In this document: positions 41,878-50,895 of the stretch, in pieces
How positions within the stretch are numbered: the first letter of the stretch is position 1
How the letters are laid out: each line of letters opens with the position of its first letter
Origin: Curtobacterium sp. 9128
GTDB lineage: Bacteria > Actinomycetota > Actinomycetes > Actinomycetales > Microbacteriaceae
Reading direction: 5' to 3'
NCBI RefSeq assembly: GCF_007673775.1
Contig: NZ_VEAF01000004.1
Span: 435,451-499,450 of the forward strand
DNA: 64,000 nt
The notes under the pieces: generated by a model
Told to the model about the DNA's origin: nothing
The model's database searches: none
What the model saw: the letters and a program-made list of their open reading frames with translations, nothing else
Program-made: the position numbers and the translations under genes

Positions 41878-43191
41878 TCACGCCGGGTGCTCGGCGCGGG
41901 GGAGGTGGCGTCGCCACGACCGGCGGCGTGCGGCGACGACCAGCACGGTCGTGAACACCATCAGGCCCGCGCCGTGGAGCAGGTAGCTCTCCGCCGTGCT
42001 CGTGACGCCGAGCAGCACGAGCACCGCCGCCGGCCAGACGTAGGCGACACCGGGGAACGTCGTCGCGGTGACCCACGCCCGCCCGAACGCGAGGAGTGCC
42101 GTGACGAGGAGCAGCAGCGCCCCGGCGAGGCCGATCTGCAGCCAGGCGTCGAAGAACGCGTTGAGCCCGGACCCGTACCGCACCCCGGCGGGGTCGACCA
42201 GGGTGACGAACGGGACGACGGCTTCGTGCGGCCAGGCGCCCACCCATCCCCAGCCCTGGATCGGGTACTGCTGGGTCAGCACGCGGATCTGTGACCAGAG
42301 GTCGATCCGGGTGGCCGAACCCCCGGCAGCACCGATCTCGGCGAGGATCCGGTGCCGTGCCAGCACACCGACCACGAGGACCGCCACGACGAAGGCGCCG
42401 AGCACCGTGTTCACGACGGGGCGCGCCGTGGGCCTGGCGTGCCGGAGTGCCCAGAGCGCGAGCGCGGTGACGGCCAGCGCGATCATCGCGAGACCGGTGA
42501 TGGGGGACTGCACGAGCATGAGCGCGACGACCGCGAGGGCGGTGGAGCCGACGGCGCGCCAGGTCGTCACCGAGCGGGTCAGGAACTCCACGACGAACGT
42601 CACGAGGGCGATCGCGGCGACGAACCCCATGAAGTTCCTGGTGCCGCCGGTGCCCTGGATCGGACCGCCGTACGCGATGTCCCCGTGGATGCCGAACGCG
42701 GGGAACGGCACGTCGAGCACCAGTCCGGAGAGCACCTCGAGCCCGAGGGCGACGACGAGGAGGATCCGGAACGCGTCCCCTGCGGCCCGGATCACCTGCA
42801 CGAGGTCGCGGCCGAGCGCCAGGTACAGCCCGAGTCCGATGAAGCACACGGTCGCCACGAAGCCGCGCAGGGCCACCCACGAGTACTGGCTCCAGAGGAC
42901 GCTGAGTGCGCAGTAGCCCACGAACGCCAGCAGCGACAGGGGCAGGACGCCGTGCCAGTCGATGCGGTAGCGCTGGCCGAGCAGGCTCAGGCCGGCGAGC
43001 ACGACGAGGGAGACGAGGACGGCCCACGTACCGGCACCGCCGACGAGGGCACCCACGGTGGGCCGGCCGAACGCGAACAGGACGATGACCGTCGCGAGCG
43101 CCTGGCTGAAGCGTCCGCCCGCGGAGAACCCGATCCAGGCGGACAGGTAGCGGCGCCCGAGCACCCGTCGCGTCACCCGGCCGTCTGTCAC
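41878..43191 (-). CDS. O-antigen ligase/polymerase-like membrane protein
   Basis: A 437-residue protein with about 10-12 helices. The Wzy/WaaL-type large extracytoplasmic loop near the C-terminus has GWGWVGAWPHEAVVPF, GSGLNAFFDAWLQIGLAGALLLL; the paired Gly/His/Asp pattern (ligase family PF04932) is recognisable. Such proteins ligate or polymerise lipid-linked glycans outside the membrane. A GTG with a GAGGA ribosome site was chosen; an upstream ATG at 43221 would lack one. It is in an operon with the GT87-like gene. Confidence 0.82.
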   Translation of the reverse strand: MTDGRVTRRVLGRRYLSAWIGFSAGGRFSQALATVIVLFAFGRPTVGALVGGAGTWAVLVSLVVLAGLSLLGQRYRIDWHGVLPLSLLAFVGYCALSVLWSQYSWVALRGFVATVCFIGLGLYLALGRDLVQVIRAAGDAFRILLVVALGLEVLSGLVLDVPFPAFGIHGDIAYGGPIQGTGGTRNFMGFVAAIALVTFVVEFLTRSVTTWRAVGSTALAVVALMLVQSPITGLAMIALAVTALALWALRHARPTARPVVNTVLGAFVVAVLVVGVLARHRILAEIGAAGGSATRIDLWSQIRVLTQQYPIQGWGWVGAWPHEAVVPFVTLVDPAGVRYGSGLNAFFDAWLQIGLAGALLLLVTALLAFGRAWVTATTFPGVAYVWPAAVLVLLGVTSTAESYLLHGAGLMVFTTVLVVAARRRSWRRHLPRAEHPA

Positions 43192-43257
43192 ATCCCCATC
43201 CTCGCGTACTCGCCGGGGCATCCGCCGGACATCGCGCGCGATCCGTCGGTGCCCGAG

Positions 43258-43357
43258 CGGTCCGCGCGCCGCCTGCGCGGTCCGCGGGCCTCCTGCGCGG
43301 TCTGCGGGCCGCCCGTGCGGTCTGCGGGTCGCCCGCGCGTCCCGCGGCGTCGGCCAC
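43258..43357. repeat. 20-base imperfect tandem repeat in divergent promoter gap
   Basis: Units begin at 43258, 43278, 43298, 43318 and, more diverged, 43338, each of the form cggt(c/t)cgcgNgcc-Ncctgcg. They fill the gap upstream of both divergent membrane-protein genes. Confidence 0.7.
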
Positions 43358-43369
43358 CGCGCGATGTCG

Positions 43370-43388
43370 GATCGTCATATGCACGATC
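43370..43388. promoter_or_regulatory. Inverted repeat with CATATG centre
   Basis: GATCGT and ACGATC flank CATATGC. It lies just upstream of the TAAAGT box (43394-43399) for the gene at 43409, so it could be an operator covering the -35/-10 region. Confidence 0.4.
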
Positions 43389-43408
43389 TCCGATAAAGTC
43401 GTCGCTCG

Positions 43409-44764
43409 ATGAACGCCAGCAGGTCGATCCCGCGCCGGCTCGGCCTGGCCGTCGCCGCGCTCCTGGTCGGCCTCGCCGCCGCGGCCACCGCATGGGTGCG
43501 TCTCGGCGCCGACGCCCGGCAGACCGCGTGGGGCGAGGACGGCGGGTTCTTCCTGACCGAGCGGCTGCAGTACGGCGTCGACGGCACGCTGCTCCGGCCG
43601 TACGCCGGCTACCTGCACCTGCTGCCCCGGCTCGTGGTCGACCTCGGCGTCGCCCGCCCGATCGACCAGTACGCGCTCACCGTGTCGGCCGCGTGCTGTC
43701 TGATCGTGGGCGCCGCCTGCGCCGCGGTCTTCGTGCTCGCGCGCGAGGTGGTCCCTGCCTGGCCCCTGCGGCTGCTCCTCGCGGCGGTCCCGGTCGTCCT
43801 GCCGATCGCCCCGTGGGAGGTGCTCGGCAACGCCGCGAACCTGCACTGGACGATGCTCTTCCTCGCGCCGTGGCTGTTCGCGTTCCGACCGCGGTCGTGG
43901 TGGAGCGCCGTCCTGGTCGCGGTGGTCGCCGTCCCGGTGGTGCTCACCGAGCTGCAGACGGTGCTCTTCCTGCCGCTCCTGGTGCTCGCGTGGTGGCCCC
44001 GTGGCGACGAGCGCCGCCTCCTGGACCGCCTGCGGGCGCTGCCGCAGACCGTCGTGGTGCTCGCCTGCAGCACGGCACAGGCCGTCGCTGCGACGACGCC
44101 GCGCGACTCCGACCGCGGGCACCTGGTCGCCGCGGACGCGACCGCCGGGTACCTCCTCAAGGTGGTCGGTGGCGCGTGGACCGACGCGATCGGTGCGGTG
44201 GGACGCGTGGCCGGGTCCTCCGGGTGGGTGGTCCTCGCGGTGCCGCTGGCAGTCGCCGTCCTCGTCGTCGTCACCGGGATCGTGTGCGCGCCGACCTGGC
44301 GCGTCCGGGTGCTCCTCGCCGCGACGGCGCTCGCGTCACCGGTGGTCTGGTGCGCCGCACTCGTCGCGAACCGCTCGGCCGATGGTGTCTGGGCACACAT
44401 GGACACCGCGGGGCTGGCCGCCGAGACCGCGTCGCGGTACGCGACGAGTGCCGCCGCGTTCCTGACCGCGGCACTCGTGGTCGCCGCGTCCGTCCTGGTC
44501 GGTGCGTCTCGGCCGGCACGCTCTGGAGGGACGGCTCGGCTGTTCCGCATCGGCTCCGGCTGGGTGGTGGTCGCGGTGGTCGTCGCGGCGGCCGTCGGCA
44601 GCTTCGCCGGCAGCCCGACGACGCGGGACGGGACACCGTCCTGGCAGGGCCAGGTGCTGGCGGCCCGGTCGACGTGCGAGGAGGACCCCGGTCGGACCGT
44701 CACGATCCGGTTCGCGCCGTGGGACCGGGAGCTGCCGTGCTCCCTCGTGCTGCGGGACCGGTGA
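43409..44764 (+). CDS. Multi-pass membrane protein of envelope cluster
   Basis: A 451-residue protein with about 10-11 helices. After helix one comes QTAWGEDGGFFLTERLQYGVDG, with an acidic ED typical of extracytoplasmic GT-C active sites, and later WEVLGNAANLHWTMLFLAPW. A short soluble tail ends the protein. It resembles uncharacterised actinobacterial glycan-assembly membrane proteins. The donor and product are unknown. The ATG lies 9 bases after TAAAGT. Confidence 0.68.
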   Translation: MNASRSIPRRLGLAVAALLVGLAAAATAWVRLGADARQTAWGEDGGFFLTERLQYGVDGTLLRPYAGYLHLLPRLVVDLGVARPIDQYALTVSAACCLIVGAACAAVFVLAREVVPAWPLRLLLAAVPVVLPIAPWEVLGNAANLHWTMLFLAPWLFAFRPRSWWSAVLVAVVAVPVVLTELQTVLFLPLLVLAWWPRGDERRLLDRLRALPQTVVVLACSTAQAVAATTPRDSDRGHLVAADATAGYLLKVVGGAWTDAIGAVGRVAGSSGWVVLAVPLAVAVLVVVTGIVCAPTWRVRVLLAATALASPVVWCAALVANRSADGVWAHMDTAGLAAETASRYATSAAAFLTAALVVAASVLVGASRPARSGGTARLFRIGSGWVVVAVVVAAAVGSFAGSPTTRDGTPSWQGQVLAARSTCEEDPGRTVTIRFAPWDRELPCSLVLRDR

Positions 44765-44767
44765 GGC

Positions 44768-46153
44768 TCAGCGCGTGGAGTCCGCCGCCCAGCGGAACTC
44801 CCGGCGTGTGCGGGGCGTGCGGGGACCGTCGCCGATCGACGGCGGCTCGTCGCTGACCAGCACGTTCCGCGACTTGATCGCGAGGATCGCGAACAGCACC
44901 CAGTTGCCCTGGTAGAGCAGGCGGGACTCCGCGATCGACTGCACGAGCAGCGCGGTGACGACGAGCAGGGCGAACAGCGTCACCGGCTCGAACGCACGCG
45001 GTTCGAGGTCGGCGTCGTACCCGATGCGGGTGGCGCTCGCCCACGACCGGGACAGCGTGGTGAGGACGTAGACCAGGAACAGGGCCAGGCCGATGATGCC
45101 CGTCTGCATCCAGACGTCGAGGTAGGCGTCGTGGGCCTGCAGGTACGTCACGCCCTTGCGGTGGGCGATGTCCGAGAGCGTGTGCACGCTCGGCCACCAG
45201 TAGCCGATCCAGCCCCAGCCGAGGACCGGGTGCTGCTGGGCGAGCTCGACCACCCGCGCCCAGATCTCCCCGCGGCCGGTGGCGTCCGACCCCTTGCCGA
45301 GGAGCTCCGACAGCGGCGCGCGGAAGGCCACGCCGACGACGACGACCACGACACCGACGACCGCCATCGCGAGGTAGCGCGGGGTGCGGCGCTCGGTGGG
45401 CACCCGACGGACCAGGAGCGCGAGCACGAGGACGACGGCACACGCGGCGGCCGCCGCCACGACGGTGGAGGAGCGTGTGAGGACGAACACGGCCGCGGCG
45501 ACGACGAGCCAGCCGATCGCGCGGTTCCGGCGCATCCGCCCCTCGGCGAGCTGCACCGCGACCGCGATCGCGGCGAGCAGGGCGACCATCGCCAGGAGGT
45601 TCGCGTTCCCGGGGAGCCCCTGGATGCGCCCACCGGTGAAGAGCACGGCGCGGGAGAAGTAGAACGCGTCGGGGACGTGCCGGTCGCCGTAGTGCGTCCA
45701 GATCGGCGCGATGGGGTGCCGGACGACGACGGCGACGACGGCCTCGAACAGCACGGAGCCGAGGAGCACCCAGCGGAGCGCCACGCTCACGGCGTCGAGG
45801 ATGCGCCGCCAGGTCAACGTCGACGCGATCGCGAACGCGACGAGGACGCAGATGAGCTGCGCGGCGATGCTGGCGAGGGTCGCCGCACGCCAGTGCGACC
45901 ACGCGGTCGAGACGAGGAACCAGGCCAGCAGCAGCCAGAGCGCCCTGGGCGTCCTGGCGATCGGCGGCCGCGCTCGGACGAGCACCGCGATGCCCCACGC
46001 CCCCGTCAGGGCCCAGACGGCGGCGGCGCCGTACCAGGTGAACATGTTCGGCACGGCGTCCCCGGCGAACAGCACGAAGAGCACCGTCGTGGCGAGGGCG
46101 AACGCCTCGCGCTCGGACACGGTCCCACGCGCGAGCGGCCAGGTGTTCGTCAC
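44768..46153 (-). CDS. Second O-antigen ligase/polymerase-like membrane protein
   Basis: A 461-residue protein with about 11 helices. The late extracytoplasmic loop contains HPVLGWGWIGYWWPSVHTLSD and AHDAYLDVWMQTGIIGLALFL, the Wzy/WaaL family pattern with conserved His and Asp. It is related to the protein at 41878 but distinct. The GTG start at 46153 is 20 bases after the acyltransferase stop; there is no strong ribosome site, so the exact start is unsure. It converges with the gene at 43409, with 3 bases between stops. Confidence 0.82.
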   Translation of the reverse strand: MTNTWPLARGTVSEREAFALATTVLFVLFAGDAVPNMFTWYGAAAVWALTGAWGIAVLVRARPPIARTPRALWLLLAWFLVSTAWSHWRAATLASIAAQLICVLVAFAIASTLTWRRILDAVSVALRWVLLGSVLFEAVVAVVVRHPIAPIWTHYGDRHVPDAFYFSRAVLFTGGRIQGLPGNANLLAMVALLAAIAVAVQLAEGRMRRNRAIGWLVVAAAVFVLTRSSTVVAAAAACAVVLVLALLVRRVPTERRTPRYLAMAVVGVVVVVVGVAFRAPLSELLGKGSDATGRGEIWARVVELAQQHPVLGWGWIGYWWPSVHTLSDIAHRKGVTYLQAHDAYLDVWMQTGIIGLALFLVYVLTTLSRSWASATRIGYDADLEPRAFEPVTLFALLVVTALLVQSIAESRLLYQGNWVLFAILAIKSRNVLVSDEPPSIGDGPRTPRTRREFRWAADSTR

Positions 46154-46173
46154 GAGGAACAGGGTAGCGCCGG

Positions 46174-48270
46174 TCAGCGGCTGAGCGAGGCGAGTGCTCG
46201 CTCGAGGTCTGCGCCGAGGTACGGCGCGAGCGTGGTCGCGAACGTCGCGGTGAGGTGCGTCTCGTCGCGGTGCACCACGACGCCGCCGATCACCGCCGGG
46301 CAGGTCGTCGCGGTGCAGTACGAGTCGGTGAGGTCGATGTACCGGGCCCGGTCGCCGATCTGCGCGACCGCCTGCTCGGATCCGTCGAACGCCGCGAGCG
46401 CGTCGGAGCGGCCGGTGTCGCAGGCGTCGGTGGTCGGTCCGCGCATCCCGGCGAGGCAGGTGAGCACGTCCCCGCGGGCCACCGGGTTGTCGCGGATGGC
46501 GATCACGGGGACGCCGTTGTCCGTCGCGTTCCGCCAGGCCCCGACGAGACCGGACACCACGGTCTCCTCGTTCGTCGAGCCCGGCGGGACGATCACGGGG
46601 CTCTTCGTGTCGGCGTGTGTCACCACGAGCGCGTCGACGTCCGTGTGGGTGCGGAGCCAGGCCGTCGCCGAGCGCTTCCAGGTGTCGCACGCCGCGGTGT
46701 AGGCGTCCGACGGGGACCACTGCTCGGCCGTGGTCAGGTAGCACCCGACGTGGCCGGATAAATCGATGCGCCAGTGCCGCTCCTTCGCGATCGCCTCGTA
46801 CGCGGTGATCAGGGCGTTGCTGTGCGAGTCGCCGAGGACGACGAGGTGCTTCGCGTACCCCTTCCGCGGCCCGATCGTGCACATGTTGAACGCCCCGGTC
46901 GTGTCCGACCAGCAGGCGTCCCGGTTCGCGTCGTCCTTCGCGGCCGCGGCGGGGGCCGGCACGCGGACGTCGGCGAGTCGGGGGTCGACGCAGGGGTCGG
47001 CGCTCCCGATCCGGGCGGCGGCTCCGAAGCAGGCGACGTCGCCGGTCTCGAGCGAGCGCTGGAACGCCGCGGCCTGCACCTGCTGGACCTGCAGGGCGCC
47101 GAGGGTCGACGCTCCGAGCGCCACGACGAGCACGGTGCTGAGGGCGCCGTACAGGGCGACGCGACGAGGGCGGAGGCCGCGCACCCACCGCGAGAACCGC
47201 AGCGGCTCCTCGACGAGCAGCGTCGTCGCGGCGGCGACCAGCAGGGACGCCACCAGGATGGCCGCCTTGTCCCGCGTGCCGAGCGGGTGCCCGGTGACGA
47301 GCGGCAGCAGCACGACCGCCGGCCAGTGCCACAGGTACACGGCGTAGGAGATGCGGCCGAGGAAGGCGACGGGGGTGACCCGTCCGATCGCCTGCAGGCC
47401 GCTCCGCGCGCCGAGGAGCACGACCAGCGTCGCCCCCGCGACCGGCAGGAGCGCCGCGATGCCGGGGAACGCCGTCGCCGGGGTGATGACGACGAGCGAG
47501 GTGAGGAGCAGGACGACGCCCAGCCACGCGCCTCCGACGCGGACCCACCGGGCCACGTCGGTGCCGGGAGCCGCCAGCGGCACCGTGGCGGCCAGCCCGC
47601 CGAGCGCGAACTCCCAGGCCCTCGTGGCGGTCGAGAAGTAGGCGATGCCCGGTGCGGTGCGGGTCTCGACGACGCACCACACGAGCGAGACCACCACGAC
47701 CGCACCGAGCAGCACGCGCGCCGCGCGGGCGGGGGAGTGCCAGCGCGTCCTCCGGAGTGCGAGCGCGAGGAGCACCAGCAGGACCGGCAGGGCGATGTAG
47801 AACTGCTCCTCGACCGAGAGCGACCAGAAGTGCTGGAACGGCGACGGGCGGTTGTCCGACGCCAGGTAGTCCACCGAGTCCGAGGCGAGCTGCCAGTTCT
47901 GCGCGTACACGGTCGACGCGATGAGCTCCCGGCCGTACTGACCCCACAGCGTGCTCGGGACGAGCGCGAGCACCGCGGCGCCCGTGGCGAGCAGCGTCAG
48001 GAACGCCCCTGGGAGCAGCCGCTTCGCCCGCCGGGCCCAGAACTGCCCGAGCGCGATGCGACCCGTCGCGGTCTGCTCACGCAGCAGGTGGCCCGTGATG
48101 AGGAAGCCGGAGATCACGAAGAAGACGTCGACGCCGACGAAGCCGCCGGGGAGCCGGTTCGGCCACAGGTGGTAGAGCACGACCGCGAGGACGGCGAAGG
48201 CGCGGAGCCCCTGGATGTCCCACCGGGTGGCGTCGGGTCGGCGTCGGGTGGGCGCGGGCTGCTCGGACAT
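46174..48270 (-). CDS. Acyltransferase 3-SGNH fusion, O-acetyltransferase
   Basis: A 698-residue OafA-like protein. The N-terminal part (about 15-370) has about ten helices with LYHLWPNRLPGGFVGVDVFF and the SVEEQFYIALP motif of acyltransferase family 3. An extracytoplasmic SGNH domain (about 420-698) carries the nucleophile motif GDSHSN and a late DETH with the catalytic Asp and His. Such proteins transfer acetyl groups from cytoplasmic donors to surface glycans. The ATG follows TAGACT by 7 bases, which suggests a leaderless message. Confidence 0.9.
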   Translation of the reverse strand: MSEQPAPTRRRPDATRWDIQGLRAFAVLAVVLYHLWPNRLPGGFVGVDVFFVISGFLITGHLLREQTATGRIALGQFWARRAKRLLPGAFLTLLATGAAVLALVPSTLWGQYGRELIASTVYAQNWQLASDSVDYLASDNRPSPFQHFWSLSVEEQFYIALPVLLVLLALALRRTRWHSPARAARVLLGAVVVVSLVWCVVETRTAPGIAYFSTATRAWEFALGGLAATVPLAAPGTDVARWVRVGGAWLGVVLLLTSLVVITPATAFPGIAALLPVAGATLVVLLGARSGLQAIGRVTPVAFLGRISYAVYLWHWPAVVLLPLVTGHPLGTRDKAAILVASLLVAAATTLLVEEPLRFSRWVRGLRPRRVALYGALSTVLVVALGASTLGALQVQQVQAAAFQRSLETGDVACFGAAARIGSADPCVDPRLADVRVPAPAAAAKDDANRDACWSDTTGAFNMCTIGPRKGYAKHLVVLGDSHSNALITAYEAIAKERHWRIDLSGHVGCYLTTAEQWSPSDAYTAACDTWKRSATAWLRTHTDVDALVVTHADTKSPVIVPPGSTNEETVVSGLVGAWRNATDNGVPVIAIRDNPVARGDVLTCLAGMRGPTTDACDTGRSDALAAFDGSEQAVAQIGDRARYIDLTDSYCTATTCPAVIGGVVVHRDETHLTATFATTLAPYLGADLERALASLSR

Positions 48271-48277
48271 CCCGGAA

Positions 48278-48283
48278 AGTCTA
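48278..48283 (-). promoter_or_regulatory. -10 box of leaderless acyltransferase promoter
   Basis: TAGACT on the minus strand, 7 bases before the ATG at 48270. Confidence 0.5.
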
Positions 48284-48315
48284 TGTATCGCGGATCGTGC
48301 ACGCCTCACTGTGAC

Positions 48316-48345
48316 GCTGCCGCGGCGTGGCCGGCCCGCGGCAGC
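48316..48345. promoter_or_regulatory. Perfect 10-bp inverted repeat between divergent genes
   Basis: GCTGCCGCGG (48316-48325) and CCGCGGCAGC (48336-48345) are separated by 10 bases. It lies between the divergent acyltransferase and manA starts, so a terminator is unlikely; an operator or structural element is possible. Confidence 0.4.
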
Positions 48346-48408
48346 CCTGCCGCGGTGTGCGCCCCGCCACGGGTGGCCGCCCCGCGGCGGGCTGACGGCG
48401 GCGGCCGA

Positions 48409-48414
48409 TACGCT
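48409..48414 (+). promoter_or_regulatory. -10 box of leaderless manA promoter
   Basis: TACGCT is followed by 7 bases and the ATG of manA at 48422. Confidence 0.55.
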
Positions 48415-48421
48415 TCGGGGC

Positions 48422-49672
48422 ATGTTCCTCGGCATCACCAACACGGCGCGTGACTACGCGTGGGGGTCGGTCACCGCGATCCCCGAACTCCTCGGCCGGA
48501 CCGTCACCGGTGCACCCCAGGCGGAGCTCTGGCTCGGCGCGCACCCCGGCAGCCCGAGCGTCGTCGTGAACCCGGCGATGGTCGGCGGCGCGGACACCGT
48601 CCTCGACTGGATCGCCGCAGAGCCCCAGACCGCCCTCGGCGAGGGGCGCACCGGCCTGCCCTTCCTGCTCAAGGTCCTCGCCGCGGCGGCGCCGCTCTCC
48701 CTGCAGGCACACCCCACCCCCGAGCAGGCCCGTGAGGGCTTCGCGCGTGAGGACGCCGCCGGGATCGCCATCGACGACCCGGCACGGAACTACAAGGACC
48801 CGTTCCCGAAGCCCGAGCTCGTCGTCGCGCTGAGCGACCGGTTCGAGGCGCTGAGCGGCTTCCGCCCGGTCGAGGCGACGCTCGCCGACGTCCGCACGCT
48901 CGACGCGGAGAGCGGGCGGCTCGGTCCCCTCGTCGCGCACCTGCAGCAGGGCCTCGAGGACACCGTCCGCTGGCTCGAGACCGCCGACCCGTCCGCGCTG
49001 GCGATCGTCGAAGCCGTGGGGCACCTCGCCGCCGCCGCGGTCGCCGACGGGACCGACGAGGTCTCGGCGAACGTCGTCACCGCGGCCGACCTCGCCGAGC
49101 GCTACCCGGGCGATCCCGGCGTGGTCGTCTCCCTGCTCATGCACCGCGTGACCCTGGAGCGCGGGGAGGCGATGTACCTGCCCGCCGGGAACATCCACGC
49201 CTACCTCGACGGCCTCGGCATCGAGCTGATGGCCCCGTCGGACAACGTGATGCGCGGTGGCCTGACGCCGAAGCACGTCGACGTCGCCGAGCTGCTGCGC
49301 GTGCTCGACTTCACGGCGTACCCGGCGCCGCTGCTCGCGCCGGAGGCACTCGCTCCCGGGGTGGACCGCTTCGCGCCGGACGGCGTCGGGTTCGCCCTGG
49401 TGCGGGTCACCGGCGACGGCCGACCCGTCGGCCTCGCGACCGGTGGTGTCGCGCCGCTCTCCGGCCCGTCGATCGCGATCTGCACCGAGGGTGTCGTCAC
49501 GCTCGTCGGCGCACAGTCGGCGACCCTGCTCCGCCAGGGCGAGTCGTGCTTCATCACGCCGGACGAGGGCGACGTCACGGTCGAGGCCGACTCCACGACG
49601 GGCCTGACGTCCTCGGTGTTCATCGCCACCGGCACGGACGACGGGCGGGACGGCGCACCGGGAGAGCGGTAG
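48422..49672 (+). CDS. manA: Mannose-6-phosphate isomerase, class I
   Basis: A 416-residue type I phosphomannose isomerase that links fructose-6-phosphate to mannose-6-phosphate, supplying GDP-mannose for envelope glycans. It has AELWLGAHPGSPS, LKVLAAAAPLSLQAHP (zinc and active-site elements), MYLPAGNIHAYLDGLGIELMAPSDNVMRGGLTPKHVDV and a C-terminal cupin domain. Length is as expected. The leaderless promoter fixes the ATG. It is 32 bases upstream of galE but galE has its own leaderless promoter. Confidence 0.95.
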   Translation: MFLGITNTARDYAWGSVTAIPELLGRTVTGAPQAELWLGAHPGSPSVVVNPAMVGGADTVLDWIAAEPQTALGEGRTGLPFLLKVLAAAAPLSLQAHPTPEQAREGFAREDAAGIAIDDPARNYKDPFPKPELVVALSDRFEALSGFRPVEATLADVRTLDAESGRLGPLVAHLQQGLEDTVRWLETADPSALAIVEAVGHLAAAAVADGTDEVSANVVTAADLAERYPGDPGVVVSLLMHRVTLERGEAMYLPAGNIHAYLDGLGIELMAPSDNVMRGGLTPKHVDVAELLRVLDFTAYPAPLLAPEALAPGVDRFAPDGVGFALVRVTGDGRPVGLATGGVAPLSGPSIAICTEGVVTLVGAQSATLLRQGESCFITPDEGDVTVEADSTTGLTSSVFIATGTDDGRDGAPGER

Positions 49673-49691
49673 TCCGCGCGACCGGGTCCGC

Positions 49692-49697
49692 TAGCGT
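49692..49697 (+). promoter_or_regulatory. -10 box of leaderless galE promoter
   Basis: TAGCGT lies 7 bases before the galE ATG at 49705. Confidence 0.5.
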
Positions 49698-49704
49698 GAC
49701 CGGT

Positions 49705-50667
49705 ATGAGTTGGCTGGTCACCGGCGGTGCCGGGTACATCGGATCCCACGTCGTCCGGGCACTGCGCCGGGACGGCATCGACACCGTCGCGTTCGACGAC
49801 CTCTCGAGCGGCTTCCGCGCGTTCGTGCCGGACGACGTGCCCTTCGTCGAGGGGACGATCCTCGACGGCGACCTGCTGACGCGGACGATCCGCGACCACG
49901 GCGTCACCGGCGTCGTCCACGTCGCCGGCTTCAAGTACGCGGGCGTCTCGGTGGAGCGGCCGCTGCACACCTACGAGCAGAACGTCACCGGGATGGCGAC
50001 GCTGCTCCGTTCGATGGCCGATGCCGACGTCGACAAGGTCGTGTTCTCCTCGAGCGCCGCGGTCTACGGCACGCCGGACGTCGAGACCGTCGTCGAGTCC
50101 ACCGCGAAGAACCCCGAGTCCCCGTACGGCGAGTCGAAGCTCATCGGCGAATGGCTGCTCCGCGACATGGAGGTCGCACGCGGTTTCCGCACGACGTCAC
50201 TGCGGTACTTCAACGTCGTCGGGTCGGGCGAGCCGGACCTCTACGACGCCAGCCCGCACAACCTCTTCCCGCTGGTCTTCGACGCGCTCCTGGCCGGGCG
50301 GACCCCGCGGATCAACGGCGACGACTACCCGACCCCGGACGGCACCTGCGTGCGCGACTACGTCCACGTCGCCGACCTGGCACGCTCCCACGCCGTGGCC
50401 GCCCGGAAGCTCGAGGCGGGCGAGTCCCTCGAGCGGGCGTACAACCTCGGCAGCGGGGACGGCGTCAGCGTGCGCCAGATCATGGACGCGATGGCGCGCG
50501 GGACCGGCATCGTGTTCCAGCCCGAGGTCGCCCCGCGCCGCCCGGGTGACCCGGCACGGATCGTCGCCACGGGCGAGGCGGCGTCCCGTGACCTCGAGTG
50601 GGCGATGCGGCACACGCTCGACGACATGGTGACGAGCGCGTGGGAGGCTCGGCGCCGCGTCGCGTAG
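49705..50667 (+). CDS. galE: UDP-glucose 4-epimerase
   Basis: A 320-residue extended SDR that interconverts UDP-glucose and UDP-galactose. It has GGAGYIGSHVVRAL, HVAGFKYAGVSVERP, the catalytic SSSAAVYG and YGESKLIGEW, RYFNVVGSGEPDLYD and GTCVRDYVHVADLA. Length is typical. It supplies galactose for the surface glycan. The stop is followed after 26 bases by a perfect 20-bp hairpin. Confidence 0.94.
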   Translation: MSWLVTGGAGYIGSHVVRALRRDGIDTVAFDDLSSGFRAFVPDDVPFVEGTILDGDLLTRTIRDHGVTGVVHVAGFKYAGVSVERPLHTYEQNVTGMATLLRSMADADVDKVVFSSSAAVYGTPDVETVVESTAKNPESPYGESKLIGEWLLRDMEVARGFRTTSLRYFNVVGSGEPDLYDASPHNLFPLVFDALLAGRTPRINGDDYPTPDGTCVRDYVHVADLARSHAVAARKLEAGESLERAYNLGSGDGVSVRQIMDAMARGTGIVFQPEVAPRRPGDPARIVATGEAASRDLEWAMRHTLDDMVTSAWEARRRVA

Positions 50668-50693
50668 GCGAAGCTCGCGCAGCACGGAACCAC

Positions 50694-50739
50694 GAACCGG
50701 ACACGGCACCGCGACGATCCGCGGTGCCGTGTCCGGTTC
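50694..50739 (+). terminator. Perfect 20-bp hairpin after galE
   Basis: GAACCGGACACGGCACCGCG (50694-50713) pairs fully with the segment 50720-50739 across the loop acgatc. There is no T-run. It shares its core with the hairpin after ahcY, with a compensatory base-pair change. The rest of the 317-base galE-whiB gap holds a run of ggttcgc-like heptamers (50738-50767) and the whiB promoter. Confidence 0.75.
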
Positions 50740-50895
50740 TCGGTTCGCGGTTCGCGGTTCTCGGTCCTCGATGAGGGTTCCGCCGCGCCGGGCCGGGACC
50801 CCGCTGTCCCCCGATGCACCGACAGAACCGACGCGACACGCCCGAATGGGGGACATGACACGCCGGAACGGTCAGAGCCTTCTATGATCCGCGAC

